Below are positions 10,545 to 18,085 of a stretch of 64,000 nt of DNA, in pieces (within the stretch, counting starts at the first letter, position 1; every line of letters starts with the position of its first letter). The stretch is taken from NCBI GenBank assembly GCA_050694175.1, contig JBOGXA010000013.1:33031-97030 (forward strand), in the 5' to 3' direction. Below the pieces are notes generated by a model. That model ran no database searches and was not told the origin of the DNA. It saw only the letters and a list, made by a program, of their open reading frames with translations. Made by a program: the position numbers and the translations under genes. This DNA comes from JBOGXA01 sp050694175. GTDB taxonomy: Bacteria > Actinomycetota > CADDZG01 > WHSQ01.

Positions 10545-11227
10545 TGAGAGTCCCCGGACCGCAGACGGTAACCGCGTCCCACTACGGTCTCGATCGGCTG
10601 TGCGTCTCCCTCCGCCGCAAGCTTCTTGCGCAGCGTCATCACCGTCACCCGCACGGTGTTGGTGAATGGATCCGCGTGCTCGTCCCAGACGTGCTCGAGC
10701 AGTTCCTCCGACGACAGCACCTGACCCGGGCGGGACATGAAGTAGCGGAGCAGGGCGAATTCTTTGGTTGACAGATCCAGGGCCCGGCCGGAACGTTCTG
10801 CCCGATGCCGGGCATCGTCGAGCTCGATGTCGTCCACTTTCAGCGCGGCCCCCGACTTCCCCGCGTCCCGGCGCAGCAATGCCCGCACCCTGGCCGTGAG
10901 CTCGTCGAACTCGAAGGGCTTGACCAGGTAGTCGTCCGCTCCCAGGTCGAGCCCCTCGACGCGGTCTTCGATCCGATCGCGAGCGGTCAGCATGAGGATG
11001 CGCGGCTGGCGCTCGGCGGGCTCGCGCCGAATCGTCCGAGCCACCTCGAGCCCGTCGACGCCCGGGAGATTCAGATCGAGCAGCACGAGGTCGTACTCGT
11101 TGACCGCGGCCTTGGCCAGAGCGTCGTCGCCGTCGTACGAGACGTCCACCGCGTACCCGGCGCGGCGGAGCCCGGCCGCGACCGCGTCCGCGAGGTCGAG
11201 CTCGTCTTCGACGACGAGAAGTCGCAT
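10541..11227 (-). CDS. OmpR-family response regulator (MprA-like context)
   Basis: A 228-aa regulator with an N-terminal receiver domain (acidic pocket VVEDE, phospho-acceptor Asp51 in LLDLNLPG, LTARD, and the conserved Lys in DDYLVKPF) and a C-terminal winged helix (about 130-222) ending GRGYRL. It is the first gene of a unit followed by the kinase (4-bp overlap), htrA and perhaps the lipase. It probably activates envelope-stress genes, including htrA. Confidence 0.93.
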   Translation of the reverse strand: MRLLVVEDELDLADAVAAGLRRAGYAVDVSYDGDDALAKAAVNEYDLVLLDLNLPGVDGLEVARTIRREPAERQPRILMLTARDRIEDRVEGLDLGADDYLVKPFEFDELTARVRALLRRDAGKSGAALKVDDIELDDARHRAERSGRALDLSTKEFALLRYFMSRPGQVLSSEELLEHVWDEHADPFTNTVRVTVMTLRKKLAAEGDAQPIETVVGRGYRLRSGDSQ

Positions 11228-11277
11228 TGATTCAGCCTAGCGACGGACGCGTCAAGGCGGGATAAGGGCCGTGGAGG

Positions 11278-12870
11278 CTACAGATAGGGGCTCTCGAGCG
11301 CCTCGCTCACCGAGCCGTCGTCTCCGAAGATCAGAAAGCGGTCGAACATCCGCATGAAATAGCGGTCGTGCGTGACCGCGACGACGGTGCCCTGATAGTG
11401 GGTCAGCGCCTCCTCGAGGGCCTCGGCCGAATCGATGTCGAGGTTGTCGGTGGGCTCGTCGAGCAGAAGCATCGTCGGGCTCTCGTGCTCCATAACGAGG
11501 ATCTGAAGGCGGGCCTGCTGGCCACCGGATAACAGGCGGAAGGGCAGTCGCGCCACATCCTGCAGCTCGTAGTGCTTGAGGGTCGTCATCACCCCGCCGA
11601 GATCGAGCCCGAGGCCGCGCAGGAGTTCGACGATCGATTCGGCCGCAACGAGATCAGGTCGTTCGTGCAGCTGCGAGAAGAGCGCGGGATTCACCCGGGC
11701 CCCGAGCTTCCAGCCGCCTGCATGCCTGATGTCGTCGCCGGCCAGGAGCTTGAGGAAATGGCTCTTTCCCGTTCCGTTTCCTCCGACCACTCCCACCCGC
11801 TCACCGAAAACGATCTCGCATGTGAACGGAGAAAGGAGGCCGGGGAATGCCAGCTCGTGGGCCCGGAAGACGCTCACGCCCGTGCGGCCCCCGGTGATCG
11901 AGATACGGATGTCCTGGTCGCGCGGGCGCTCACGAGGCGCGGCGGCTTTTTCGAACCTATCGAGCTTCTTCTCTGCCGCTCTCGCTCGCGACGCGAACTT
12001 GTCGTTCATCGCTGCGCGTCTCTTGAACTCCTTTATCTGGGCGACGATGCGATCGTGCTTTTCTTTGTAACGACGTTGCTCTTCCTCGATTCTCTCGAGC
12101 CGCGCCGCGCGCGCGGGGGCATACGTCTCGAAGGGGCCGTGGTGTGTCCAGGCCGAGTGGGCTTCGAGTGTGGTGAGGGCGTCGGCTGTGTTGGCTAGCA
12201 TGGTGCGATCGTGGCTGACGTACAGAATCGTCTTGCGCGCTGCGGTCAGGGTCTTCTCCAACCACTCCTTCCCAGGGATATCGAGGAAGTTGTCCGGCTC
12301 GTCGAGAAGAAGCACGTCGGCGTCCGAGCGGAACATGAACTCGAGCGCAAGCCGTTTCTGCTCGCCGCCCGATAGGGTCGCCAGTCGTCTGTCACCGACT
12401 TCGGCCAGCCTGAGTCCGAGCGCGGCCGAGGTGCACGTGTCCCACACCACCTCCGCCTCGTAGCCTCCGATCTCGCCCCACTCGGCGAGCGCGTCGGCGT
12501 AGCGCATCTGGGCGGCGTGTCCGTGAGGCCCGGCAACGATGAACTCGCTCCGCCGCAGGCGGGCGGCGGCGGTGTGCACGGCCGGGCCCGACAGCCCGGC
12601 GAGGAACTCCCGCACGGATGTGTCCGAATCAAACGACCCGATGAACTGCGGCATGTAGCCGATGCGACCCTCGACGTTTACGAACCCATCTCCGGGTTCG
12701 AGGGCCCCCGCGATCAGCTTCAAGATGGTCGTCTTGCCGACCCCGTTGGCACCGACGAGCGCAACGCGCCGGCCCGAGGGCACGCGAAACGACAGCGCGT
12801 CGAACAGAACCCGGCCCCCGGGCAGTGTGTAGCCCAGATTGGTCACCTCGACCAAACCCACGAGGGCCAT
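11278..12870 (-). CDS. ABC-F family ATPase
   Basis: A 530-aa soluble protein with two ABC nucleotide-binding domains and no membrane helices. Domain 1 has Walker A GANGVGKTT, signature LSGGEQKRL and Walker B LLLDEPDNFLD. Domain 2 has GGNGTGKSH, LSGGQQARL and LLLDEPTDNLD. A charged linker of about 80 residues (rich in Arg, Lys, Glu) joins them. This is the ABC-F plan (EttA, Uup, antibiotic-resistance ribosome protection), so it probably acts on the ribosome. The start is the ATG at 12870; the longer open frame upstream is not coding-like. It is divergent from the first DUF72 gene. Confidence 0.9.
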   Translation of the reverse strand: MALVGLVEVTNLGYTLPGGRVLFDALSFRVPSGRRVALVGANGVGKTTILKLIAGALEPGDGFVNVEGRIGYMPQFIGSFDSDTSVREFLAGLSGPAVHTAAARLRRSEFIVAGPHGHAAQMRYADALAEWGEIGGYEAEVVWDTCTSAALGLRLAEVGDRRLATLSGGEQKRLALEFMFRSDADVLLLDEPDNFLDIPGKEWLEKTLTAARKTILYVSHDRTMLANTADALTTLEAHSAWTHHGPFETYAPARAARLERIEEEQRRYKEKHDRIVAQIKEFKRRAAMNDKFASRARAAEKKLDRFEKAAAPRERPRDQDIRISITGGRTGVSVFRAHELAFPGLLSPFTCEIVFGERVGVVGGNGTGKSHFLKLLAGDDIRHAGGWKLGARVNPALFSQLHERPDLVAAESIVELLRGLGLDLGGVMTTLKHYELQDVARLPFRLLSGGQQARLQILVMEHESPTMLLLDEPTDNLDIDSAEALEEALTHYQGTVVAVTHDRYFMRMFDRFLIFGDDGSVSEALESPYL

Positions 12871-12956
12871 TGTCGCCGCAGGCCGCCGGCCTGCGGTCCC
12901 CGCTATGCGGGGGGGGTGGTGCCATCCCGAGCGATCCGAGCGGGTATGAACGCGGC

Positions 12957-13769
12957 ATGACGGTATCCGTCGGCACGTCCGGATGGCAGTATCGGCACTG
13001 GCGCGAGCGCTTCTATCCGGCCGGGATCGCCGAGAGGAACTGGCTCGAGTTCTACGCACAGCGATTCGCCACCGTCGAGTCGAACAACGCGTTCTACCGG
13101 TTGCCCGAGCCGAAGACCTTTGCCGCATGGGCCGAGCGGACACCCGACGACTTCGTGTTCACGGTGAAGGTGAGCCGCTACCTCACCCACATCAGGCGAC
13201 TGCGCGATCCGGCAGAGCCGGTCGGGCGCTTCGTCGACCACGCTCGCCATCTCGGGGACAAGCTGGGCCCAGTCCTGTTGCAGCTTCCCCCGAACTTCAG
13301 ACGATCAACAGATGATCTCGCGACCACGCTGGCACGGTTCGCGCGCGAGGACCCGAACATCAGGGTCGCGGTCGAGTTCAGACACGAGAGCTGGTTTGCC
13401 GACGACGTGCGCGCCCTCCTCGAGGACCACGGAGCGGCGCTGTGCCTCGCTGATGGCAGCCTCACGACGAAGCCCGATCGCAAGGTCCACGGCGTCATGT
13501 CTCCCGAGTGGCGCACGGCCGAGTGGGGCTACGTCCGCTTCCACCATGGGGCGGCGACTCCCGACCCCTGCTACGGACGGCGCGCGTTGTCGACCTGGGC
13601 CGACCGCGTGGGAGAGCTCTACGGCCCCGGGGCCGACGTCTTCGTCTATTTCAACAACGACGGGGCCGCGTGCGCGCTACGCGACGCCCGGCTGTTCGCA
13701 CGCCTCGCCGGCCGAGCCGGTCTCCTCGCAACGAGGGTCCCGGGGCCCAAGGAGGTTACCGTCGGGTAG
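12957..13769 (+). CDS. DUF72 family protein, copy 1
   Basis: A 270-aa TIM-barrel DUF72 (YecE-like) protein: start VSVGTSGWQYRHWRERFYP, FYAQRFATVESNNAFYRLP, VKVSRYLTHIRRL, VLLQLPPNF, VAVEFRHESWF and WGYVRFHHG are all hallmark segments. The function of the family is unsettled. It is followed by a second, diverged DUF72 gene 11 bp downstream. The ATG at 12957 was chosen because the family starts at this point; the extension upstream lies in the divergent promoter region. Confidence 0.88.
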   Translation: MTVSVGTSGWQYRHWRERFYPAGIAERNWLEFYAQRFATVESNNAFYRLPEPKTFAAWAERTPDDFVFTVKVSRYLTHIRRLRDPAEPVGRFVDHARHLGDKLGPVLLQLPPNFRRSTDDLATTLARFAREDPNIRVAVEFRHESWFADDVRALLEDHGAALCLADGSLTTKPDRKVHGVMSPEWRTAEWGYVRFHHGAATPDPCYGRRALSTWADRVGELYGPGADVFVYFNNDGAACALRDARLFARLAGRAGLLATRVPGPKEVTVG

Positions 13770-13780
13770 CTTCTAGCGTC

Positions 13781-14653
13781 ATGGGAGACGTCCTCGTGGG
13801 CACCGCGTCGTGGACCGACAAGTCGCTGCTGGCCTCTGGGTGGTATCCACAGGGTGTCTCGAGTGCGACTGATCGGCTCCGCTACTACGCCTCGAACTTC
13901 CCGCTCGTGGAGGTCGACTCCACCTATTACTTCCCGCCGAGCGAGGACAACTCGCGCCGGTGGGTGGAGCGCACGCCCGACGGATTCACCTTCAACATCA
14001 AGGCCTTCTCACTGCTGACTCAGCACCCGACCAAGGCGGACGCTCTCTACAAGGACCTCCCGCGCCCGGAGGGAAAGAAGTCCATCTACCCAAAGGACCT
14101 CGACGAGAAGGCCGTCGACGAGGTGTGGGATCGTTTTCTCAGCGCGCTCAAGCCGCTCGACGACGCCGGCAGACTGGGAGCCATTCTGTTCCAGTACCCC
14201 CCGTGGTTCGTGATCTCGCGCAAGTCCAAGGACTACATCCTCAAGTGCGCGACGCGCGCATCGCCAATTCAGATCTGTGTGGAGTTCCGCAACAAGACGT
14301 GGATGACGGAGGACAACCGCGATGAGACCCTGGACTTCCTGGAAGGGCACGCCATCCCCTACGTGTGCGTCGACATGCCGCAGGGCTTCACGTCATCGAT
14401 TCCGCCGGTCGTTGCCGCAACCGCCGATCTCGCCGTCGTCCGCTTTCACGGGCACAACGACAAGGAGTGGGAGAGCGGGTCGGTGCAGCGGCGCTTCAAG
14501 TATCTCTACAAGACCGAAGAGCTGGCCGAGTGGGTGCCGCGCATCGCCGACGTCTCCAAACAGGCAAAGACCACGCATGTGCTGATGAACAACTGCTACC
14601 GGGACTACGCACAGCGGAACGCTAAGGAGCTGGCAGACTTCCTGCGGAACTGA
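13781..14653 (+). CDS. DUF72 family protein, copy 2
   Basis: A 290-aa DUF72 protein: VLVGTASWTDKSLLASGWYP, FPLVEVDSTYYFPP, FNIKAFSLLTQHPT, AILFQYPPWF, ICVEFRNKTWM and VVRFHGHND. It is about 20 residues longer than the upstream copy and shares its fold. The C terminus NNCYRDYAQRNAKELADFLRN is encoded by the first of three copies of a DUF72 3'-end sequence in this region; the other two, at 15128 and 16798, are displaced fragments. The gene itself is intact. Confidence 0.88.
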   Translation: MGDVLVGTASWTDKSLLASGWYPQGVSSATDRLRYYASNFPLVEVDSTYYFPPSEDNSRRWVERTPDGFTFNIKAFSLLTQHPTKADALYKDLPRPEGKKSIYPKDLDEKAVDEVWDRFLSALKPLDDAGRLGAILFQYPPWFVISRKSKDYILKCATRASPIQICVEFRNKTWMTEDNRDETLDFLEGHAIPYVCVDMPQGFTSSIPPVVAATADLAVVRFHGHNDKEWESGSVQRRFKYLYKTEELAEWVPRIADVSKQAKTTHVLMNNCYRDYAQRNAKELADFLRN

Positions 14654-14697
14654 GCCGATTCCGGAATCACTCCTGAATAGGTGGTCCCCTCATCCCT

Positions 14698-15093
14698 ATG
14701 ATCCCCTTCGTGAAGATTGCAGCCATCGTGGCCGCCATGTTACTTGCCGTGGTAACGGTCTTTCAGATCGCGTTGGCGCTTGGTGCCCCGCTGGGCAAAG
14801 CCGCTTGGGGCGGCCGGTATGAAGGCATACTCCCCAAACGGTTGAGAATCGCTAGTGGTGTGACGGCAGTTGTGGTCTATCCACTGACCATTCTCGCGAT
14901 TCTCGTCTCAGCCGGTCTGATCGAGGGGGAATGGATGCCTGGGGAAGGCAGACAAGTGATGTGGATTCTTGTTGGCTTGTTCACTTTGGGAGGTCTGGCT
15001 AACTTGGCGTCGCGTTCCAAGATAGAGCGTTACTGGGCCCCCGTATCGTTAGCGGTCGCGGCCTGCTGCGCGGTCATTGCCAACGCGCTTTGA
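14698..15093 (+). CDS. small integral membrane protein, unknown function
   Basis: A 131-aa protein with four predicted membrane helices (about 5-28, 54-75, 88-104 and 112-130). No motif was recognised. Base composition is visibly less GC-rich than the surrounding genes, with more A/T in third positions. It is the only gene between the intact DUF72 3' end and the first displaced DUF72 fragment, so it looks like the cargo of an inserted segment. There is no obvious Shine-Dalgarno before the ATG. Confidence 0.6.
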   Translation: MIPFVKIAAIVAAMLLAVVTVFQIALALGAPLGKAAWGGRYEGILPKRLRIASGVTAVVVYPLTILAILVSAGLIEGEWMPGEGRQVMWILVGLFTLGGLANLASRSKIERYWAPVSLAVAACCAVIANAL

Positions 15094-15104
15094 GAACGAT
15101 ATCT

Positions 15105-15115
15105 AGCACAGCGCT
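15105..15115 (+). repeat. island segment end, 11-mer AGCACAGCGCT (copy 1)
   Basis: The 11-mer AGCACAGCGCT lies 12 nt before the displaced DUF72 fragment at 15128. The same 11-mer lies 11 nt before the second displaced fragment (16776-16786). It does not occur before the intact DUF72 3' end, so it appears to belong to the right end of each inserted segment. Confidence 0.55.
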
Positions 15116-15127
15116 TATCCAGACTTA

Positions 15128-15186
15128 GACAACTGCCACAGAGATTACGACAGCGCAACGCGACCGTATTGGCGACATTACTCAGG
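15128..15186 (+). pseudogene. displaced 3'-end fragment of a DUF72 gene (fragment B)
   Basis: Read with one lost base restored at about 15150, this stretch translates to DNCHRDY, then QRNATVLATLLR, and matches the DUF72 C terminus NNCYRDYAQRNAKELADFLR of the intact gene. Over the first 34 alignment columns 28 are identical, including an 8-nt match ACAACTGC. No upstream part of a DUF72 gene precedes it. It lies between the small membrane protein gene and the 3' end of the decarboxylase gene. Confidence 0.65.
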
Positions 15187-15222
15187 TATAAGGGGGCCCG
15201 ATGGTCCAGCCTAGGTCATGAT

Positions 15223-16638
15223 CTATCCGGCTGAAGCCGCATGCATCAGAGCGCCGAAAGCTCTCTGGATGTCGTCCTCATCCGTCGCCCAGTCTGAAAC
15301 CGACAGCCTCATGAGGCGCATCCCGTTCCACGTCGTCCCACTGAAGAAAGCGGTTCCGTCGTGCTGGACGCGCTCGATGACACGGTCGTTGAAACCATCA
15401 TGGTCACCGTCTTCTGCCAGCCAACGCACAAGCACTTGGTTGAAAGCGACCTCGTTCAAGATGTCTGCTTTGCGGGTTCCTCTGAGCGCGTCGGCGAACT
15501 GCCCTGCGAGATTGCAAGCTCGGTCTACGAGTTCAGAGACGCCGCTCCGGCCAAGGGCGCGTAGCGTGGCGTAGACTCCGACTCCACGGGCCCGCCGTGA
15601 GAACTCGGGGTTCCAATCCATTGGATCGCGAGCAAGCTCGCTCTCGCTATGTATGAGATAACTCGCGTGGACACTCATTCCCGCGCGATGTGCCGAGGCA
15701 TCCCGGCAGATCGCGATACCGGAGTCGTAGGCCACGTTAAGCAGCTTGTGGGCATCCGTAGACCAGGAATCGAGGCGCTCTAACCCCAACCCAAGGTGGC
15801 GTCGTGCATCCGCGGCGCGCGCCCAAAGTCCCACAGCACCATCGGCGTGGATCCAGATCGGCGTGCCGTTCGTCCGATGCTCCTCAACCGCATCTGCGAT
15901 GCGATCGAAGGCGTCGAAGGACCCGGTGTTCACATTCCCGGCCTCGACGCAGACGATCGTCGGGCCGTCGAGCCGGGACAGCGTGCCTATTAGCCCTCCC
16001 ACATCCATGCGCGATTGCTCGTCGGATGGGACCTCGATGGCACTGGAGTATCCGAGTCCCAGGTAGCGAAGGGCTCGCGCGACCGTGCTGTGTTTCTCGG
16101 ACTTGACGACGACGTTGATCCGCGGCGCACCCTGTAGCCCCTCGGACTCGACGTCCCATCCCACCTGTCGCAAAACCGCGTCTCGGGCTGCGGCGAGGCA
16201 AGTGAAGTTCGCCATCTGTCCTCCGGTGACGAACCCAACGGAGGACCCCCGTGGGAGATCCAGTAGGTCAAGCAGCCACTCTTGTGCGACGTGTTCGATC
16301 ACAGCTACGCCTGGGGTTGCTGCATACAGGCCGGCGTTTTGATCCCACGTCGAGGTCAGCAATTCGGCACCGTAGGCCGCGGGGTGGAGTCCACCGATGA
16401 CGAACCCGAAATAGCGCCCGGAGGAGTGCGCCGTCAGGAATGGTTCGAGGTTCCGAGCAAGATCTGCGATGACATCTTGAGCGGCTGTCGGGTGCTCCGG
16501 GAGCGGGCCTCCGACGAGTGCGCGGATCTCATCTGGGTCGGTCGGACGATAGACGCGTCGATCTGGAAGCGACTCGAGGTATTTCAGCGCGGGTTGATTG
16601 ACGGCGTCCAATATGGCTTGCCAGTCGGACTTCTTCAT
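15223..16638 (-). CDS. group II PLP-dependent decarboxylase (aromatic amino acid decarboxylase-like)
   Basis: A 471-aa fold-type I PLP enzyme. HSSGRYFGFVIGG and VGFVTGGQMANFTCLAAAR (cofactor phosphate site), KSEKHSTVARAL (stacking His183), HADGA (Asp266, pyridine nitrogen) and STDAHKLLNVAYDSG (Schiff-base Lys298) place it among group II amino acid decarboxylases (tyrosine/DOPA/tryptophan type) and related lyases. Substrate unknown. GGAGG precedes the ATG at 16638. It is encoded opposite to its neighbours, is less GC-rich, and is the only gene between two displaced DUF72 3'-end fragments, which suggests acquisition by insertion. Confidence 0.82.
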   Translation of the reverse strand: MKKSDWQAILDAVNQPALKYLESLPDRRVYRPTDPDEIRALVGGPLPEHPTAAQDVIADLARNLEPFLTAHSSGRYFGFVIGGLHPAAYGAELLTSTWDQNAGLYAATPGVAVIEHVAQEWLLDLLDLPRGSSVGFVTGGQMANFTCLAAARDAVLRQVGWDVESEGLQGAPRINVVVKSEKHSTVARALRYLGLGYSSAIEVPSDEQSRMDVGGLIGTLSRLDGPTIVCVEAGNVNTGSFDAFDRIADAVEEHRTNGTPIWIHADGAVGLWARAADARRHLGLGLERLDSWSTDAHKLLNVAYDSGIAICRDASAHRAGMSVHASYLIHSESELARDPMDWNPEFSRRARGVGVYATLRALGRSGVSELVDRACNLAGQFADALRGTRKADILNEVAFNQVLVRWLAEDGDHDGFNDRVIERVQHDGTAFFSGTTWNGMRLMRLSVSDWATDEDDIQRAFGALMHAASAG

Positions 16639-16775
16639 CCCCACCTCCGAGACTCCAACGTGCTCGTCGGGGGCAGCATCGCACAACCTCGGTTCGACCC
16701 GAGCCTCGGAAGGTCTCACGCTAGTCGCGATAGATATGCCGCTTCGCTCAGCGTTGACCTGCAAGAACCCTGCTG

Positions 16776-16786
16776 AGCACAGCGCT
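16776..16786 (+). repeat. island segment end, 11-mer AGCACAGCGCT (copy 2)
   Basis: Second copy of the 11-mer, 11 nt before the displaced DUF72 fragment at 16798. The repeated order 11-mer, 11-12 nt spacer, GACAACTGC marks the same junction twice. Confidence 0.55.
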
Positions 16787-16797
16787 AGTCTACGACT

Positions 16798-16869
16798 GAC
16801 AACTGCTACCGGGACTTCGCGCAGCGCAATGCATTCGAGCTCGCCGAGTTGCTGCGCGAGCATGGGGGG
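16798..16869 (+). pseudogene. displaced 3'-end fragment of a DUF72 gene (fragment C)
   Basis: This 24-codon stretch reads DNCYRDFAQRNAFELAELLR, clearly a DUF72 C terminus, and has 18 consecutive bases (16799-16816) identical to the 3' end of the intact DUF72 gene (14589-14606). Nothing upstream resembles DUF72. It ends directly against the M29 aminopeptidase start and is probably the original 3' end of the DUF72 gene that once adjoined the aminopeptidase. Confidence 0.7.
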
Positions 16870-16876
16870 GCTTGTA

Positions 16877-18085
16877 ATGGACGCGAAAGTGCTGCAGAGG
16901 TATGCACGGATGATCCTGGAGATCGGCGCCAACTTCCAGTCGGGACAGGATCTCGGGATCAACGCGCACATCGAGGGCGCGCCGCTCGCGCGCGCACTGG
17001 CGCGCGAGGCCTACCGGAAAGGCGCCCACTACGTCGACATCTGGTACTGGGACCCCCACGGGAAAAAGGCTCGGGTCGAGCACGCCGACGAGGCCACCCT
17101 CTCGTGGACCCCGCCGTGGCTCGACGCCCGCGCCAACTCCCTCGCCGAGAGCCACGCGGCGACCGTCACCATCGCGGGCGATCCGGAACCCGACCTGCTG
17201 GCCGGGCTCGACGAACGGCGCGCCGGGCTCGATCGCATGCCGGTGCTCGAGTCGCGATTGCGCGCCCAGCTGCGCGGGGACGTCAACTGGACCATCGTGC
17301 CGTGGCCCACTGCGGGGTGGGCGCAAGCAGTGTTCGGGGAGCCCGACGTCGAGCAATTGTGGGAGCACATCAGGGGCTTTCTTCGCCTCGATGCGGAGGA
17401 TCCGACGGAGGCGTGGAGACGCCATATAGACACGCTCACGCGCCGCGCCGCGCAGCTTAACGAGCGGCGGTTCGATGCGTTGCACTACGAGGGGCCGGGG
17501 ACCGACCTCACCGTGGGCCTTCTCGCCGCCGGCAGGTGGGGTGCCGCCGAGCTGACGACGACGTGGGGCCTCACGCATCGTCCCAACCTGCCCACCGAGG
17601 AGGTGTTCACGACCCCGGACTACCGGCGCACGGAGGGGACGGTGCGGTCGACCCGGCCGCTCGCGCTCAGCGGAACGATGGTGAGGGACCTGGAGCTGAC
17701 GTTCCGCGGGGGCAGCATCGTCGACGTGCGCGCGTCCTCGGGTGCCGAGACGGTCAGGGCCCAGCAGTCGGTCGACGACGGCGCCGCCCGCCTCGGGGAG
17801 GTCGCGCTGGTGGACGGCACGTCTCCGATCGGGCAATCGAACGTGATCTTCCACGACACGCTTCTCGACGAGAACGCGACGTGTCACATCGCGTGGGGGT
17901 TCGGGATCCCGCATGCCATCGAAGGCGGTGTTGTGATGACCGACGAGGAGGCGCAGGCGATCGGTTTGAACCGCTCCAAGGTGCACACCGACTTCATGGT
18001 CGGAGGCCCGGAGCTGGCGGTCACCGGGATCACTAAGGACGGTGAGCGCATCCCGATCCTGCGCGACGACGTCTGGCAGCTCTAA
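16877..18085 (+). CDS. aminopeptidase, peptidase M29 (AmpS/AmpT-like)
   Basis: A 402-aa metallo-aminopeptidase of the M29 family: DIWYWDPHGKKARVEHADEA near the N terminus, THRPNLPTEEVFTTPDYRRTEG, GEVALVD, FHDTLLDENATCHIAWG and KVHTDFMVGG are the conserved metal-ligand segments (Glu, His and Asp ligands all present). It probably removes N-terminal residues from cytoplasmic peptides. The ATG at 16877 follows a G-rich Shine-Dalgarno; an in-frame ATG at 16862 is an alternative. The 3' end overlaps the convergent ABC permease gene by 4 bp. Confidence 0.9.
   Translation: MDAKVLQRYARMILEIGANFQSGQDLGINAHIEGAPLARALAREAYRKGAHYVDIWYWDPHGKKARVEHADEATLSWTPPWLDARANSLAESHAATVTIAGDPEPDLLAGLDERRAGLDRMPVLESRLRAQLRGDVNWTIVPWPTAGWAQAVFGEPDVEQLWEHIRGFLRLDAEDPTEAWRRHIDTLTRRAAQLNERRFDALHYEGPGTDLTVGLLAAGRWGAAELTTTWGLTHRPNLPTEEVFTTPDYRRTEGTVRSTRPLALSGTMVRDLELTFRGGSIVDVRASSGAETVRAQQSVDDGAARLGEVALVDGTSPIGQSNVIFHDTLLDENATCHIAWGFGIPHAIEGGVVMTDEEAQAIGLNRSKVHTDFMVGGPELAVTGITKDGERIPILRDDVWQL

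Noticed and set aside
12871..13143. N-terminal extension of the ABC-F frame to 13143
   Set aside because: Very Arg/Ser-rich, covers the divergent DUF72 start and is absent from ABC-F proteins; the ATG at 12870 gives the normal length.
14589..16816. CRISPR-like repeat in the DUF72 region
   Set aside because: Only three copies at 0.5 and 1.7 kb spacing, and they encode a recognisable protein end.
15105..16869. Integron-type cassette array with attC sites
   Set aside because: The repeated junctions do not show the GTTRRRY/RYYYAAC core sites or the long imperfect palindrome of attC, and no integron integrase is present.
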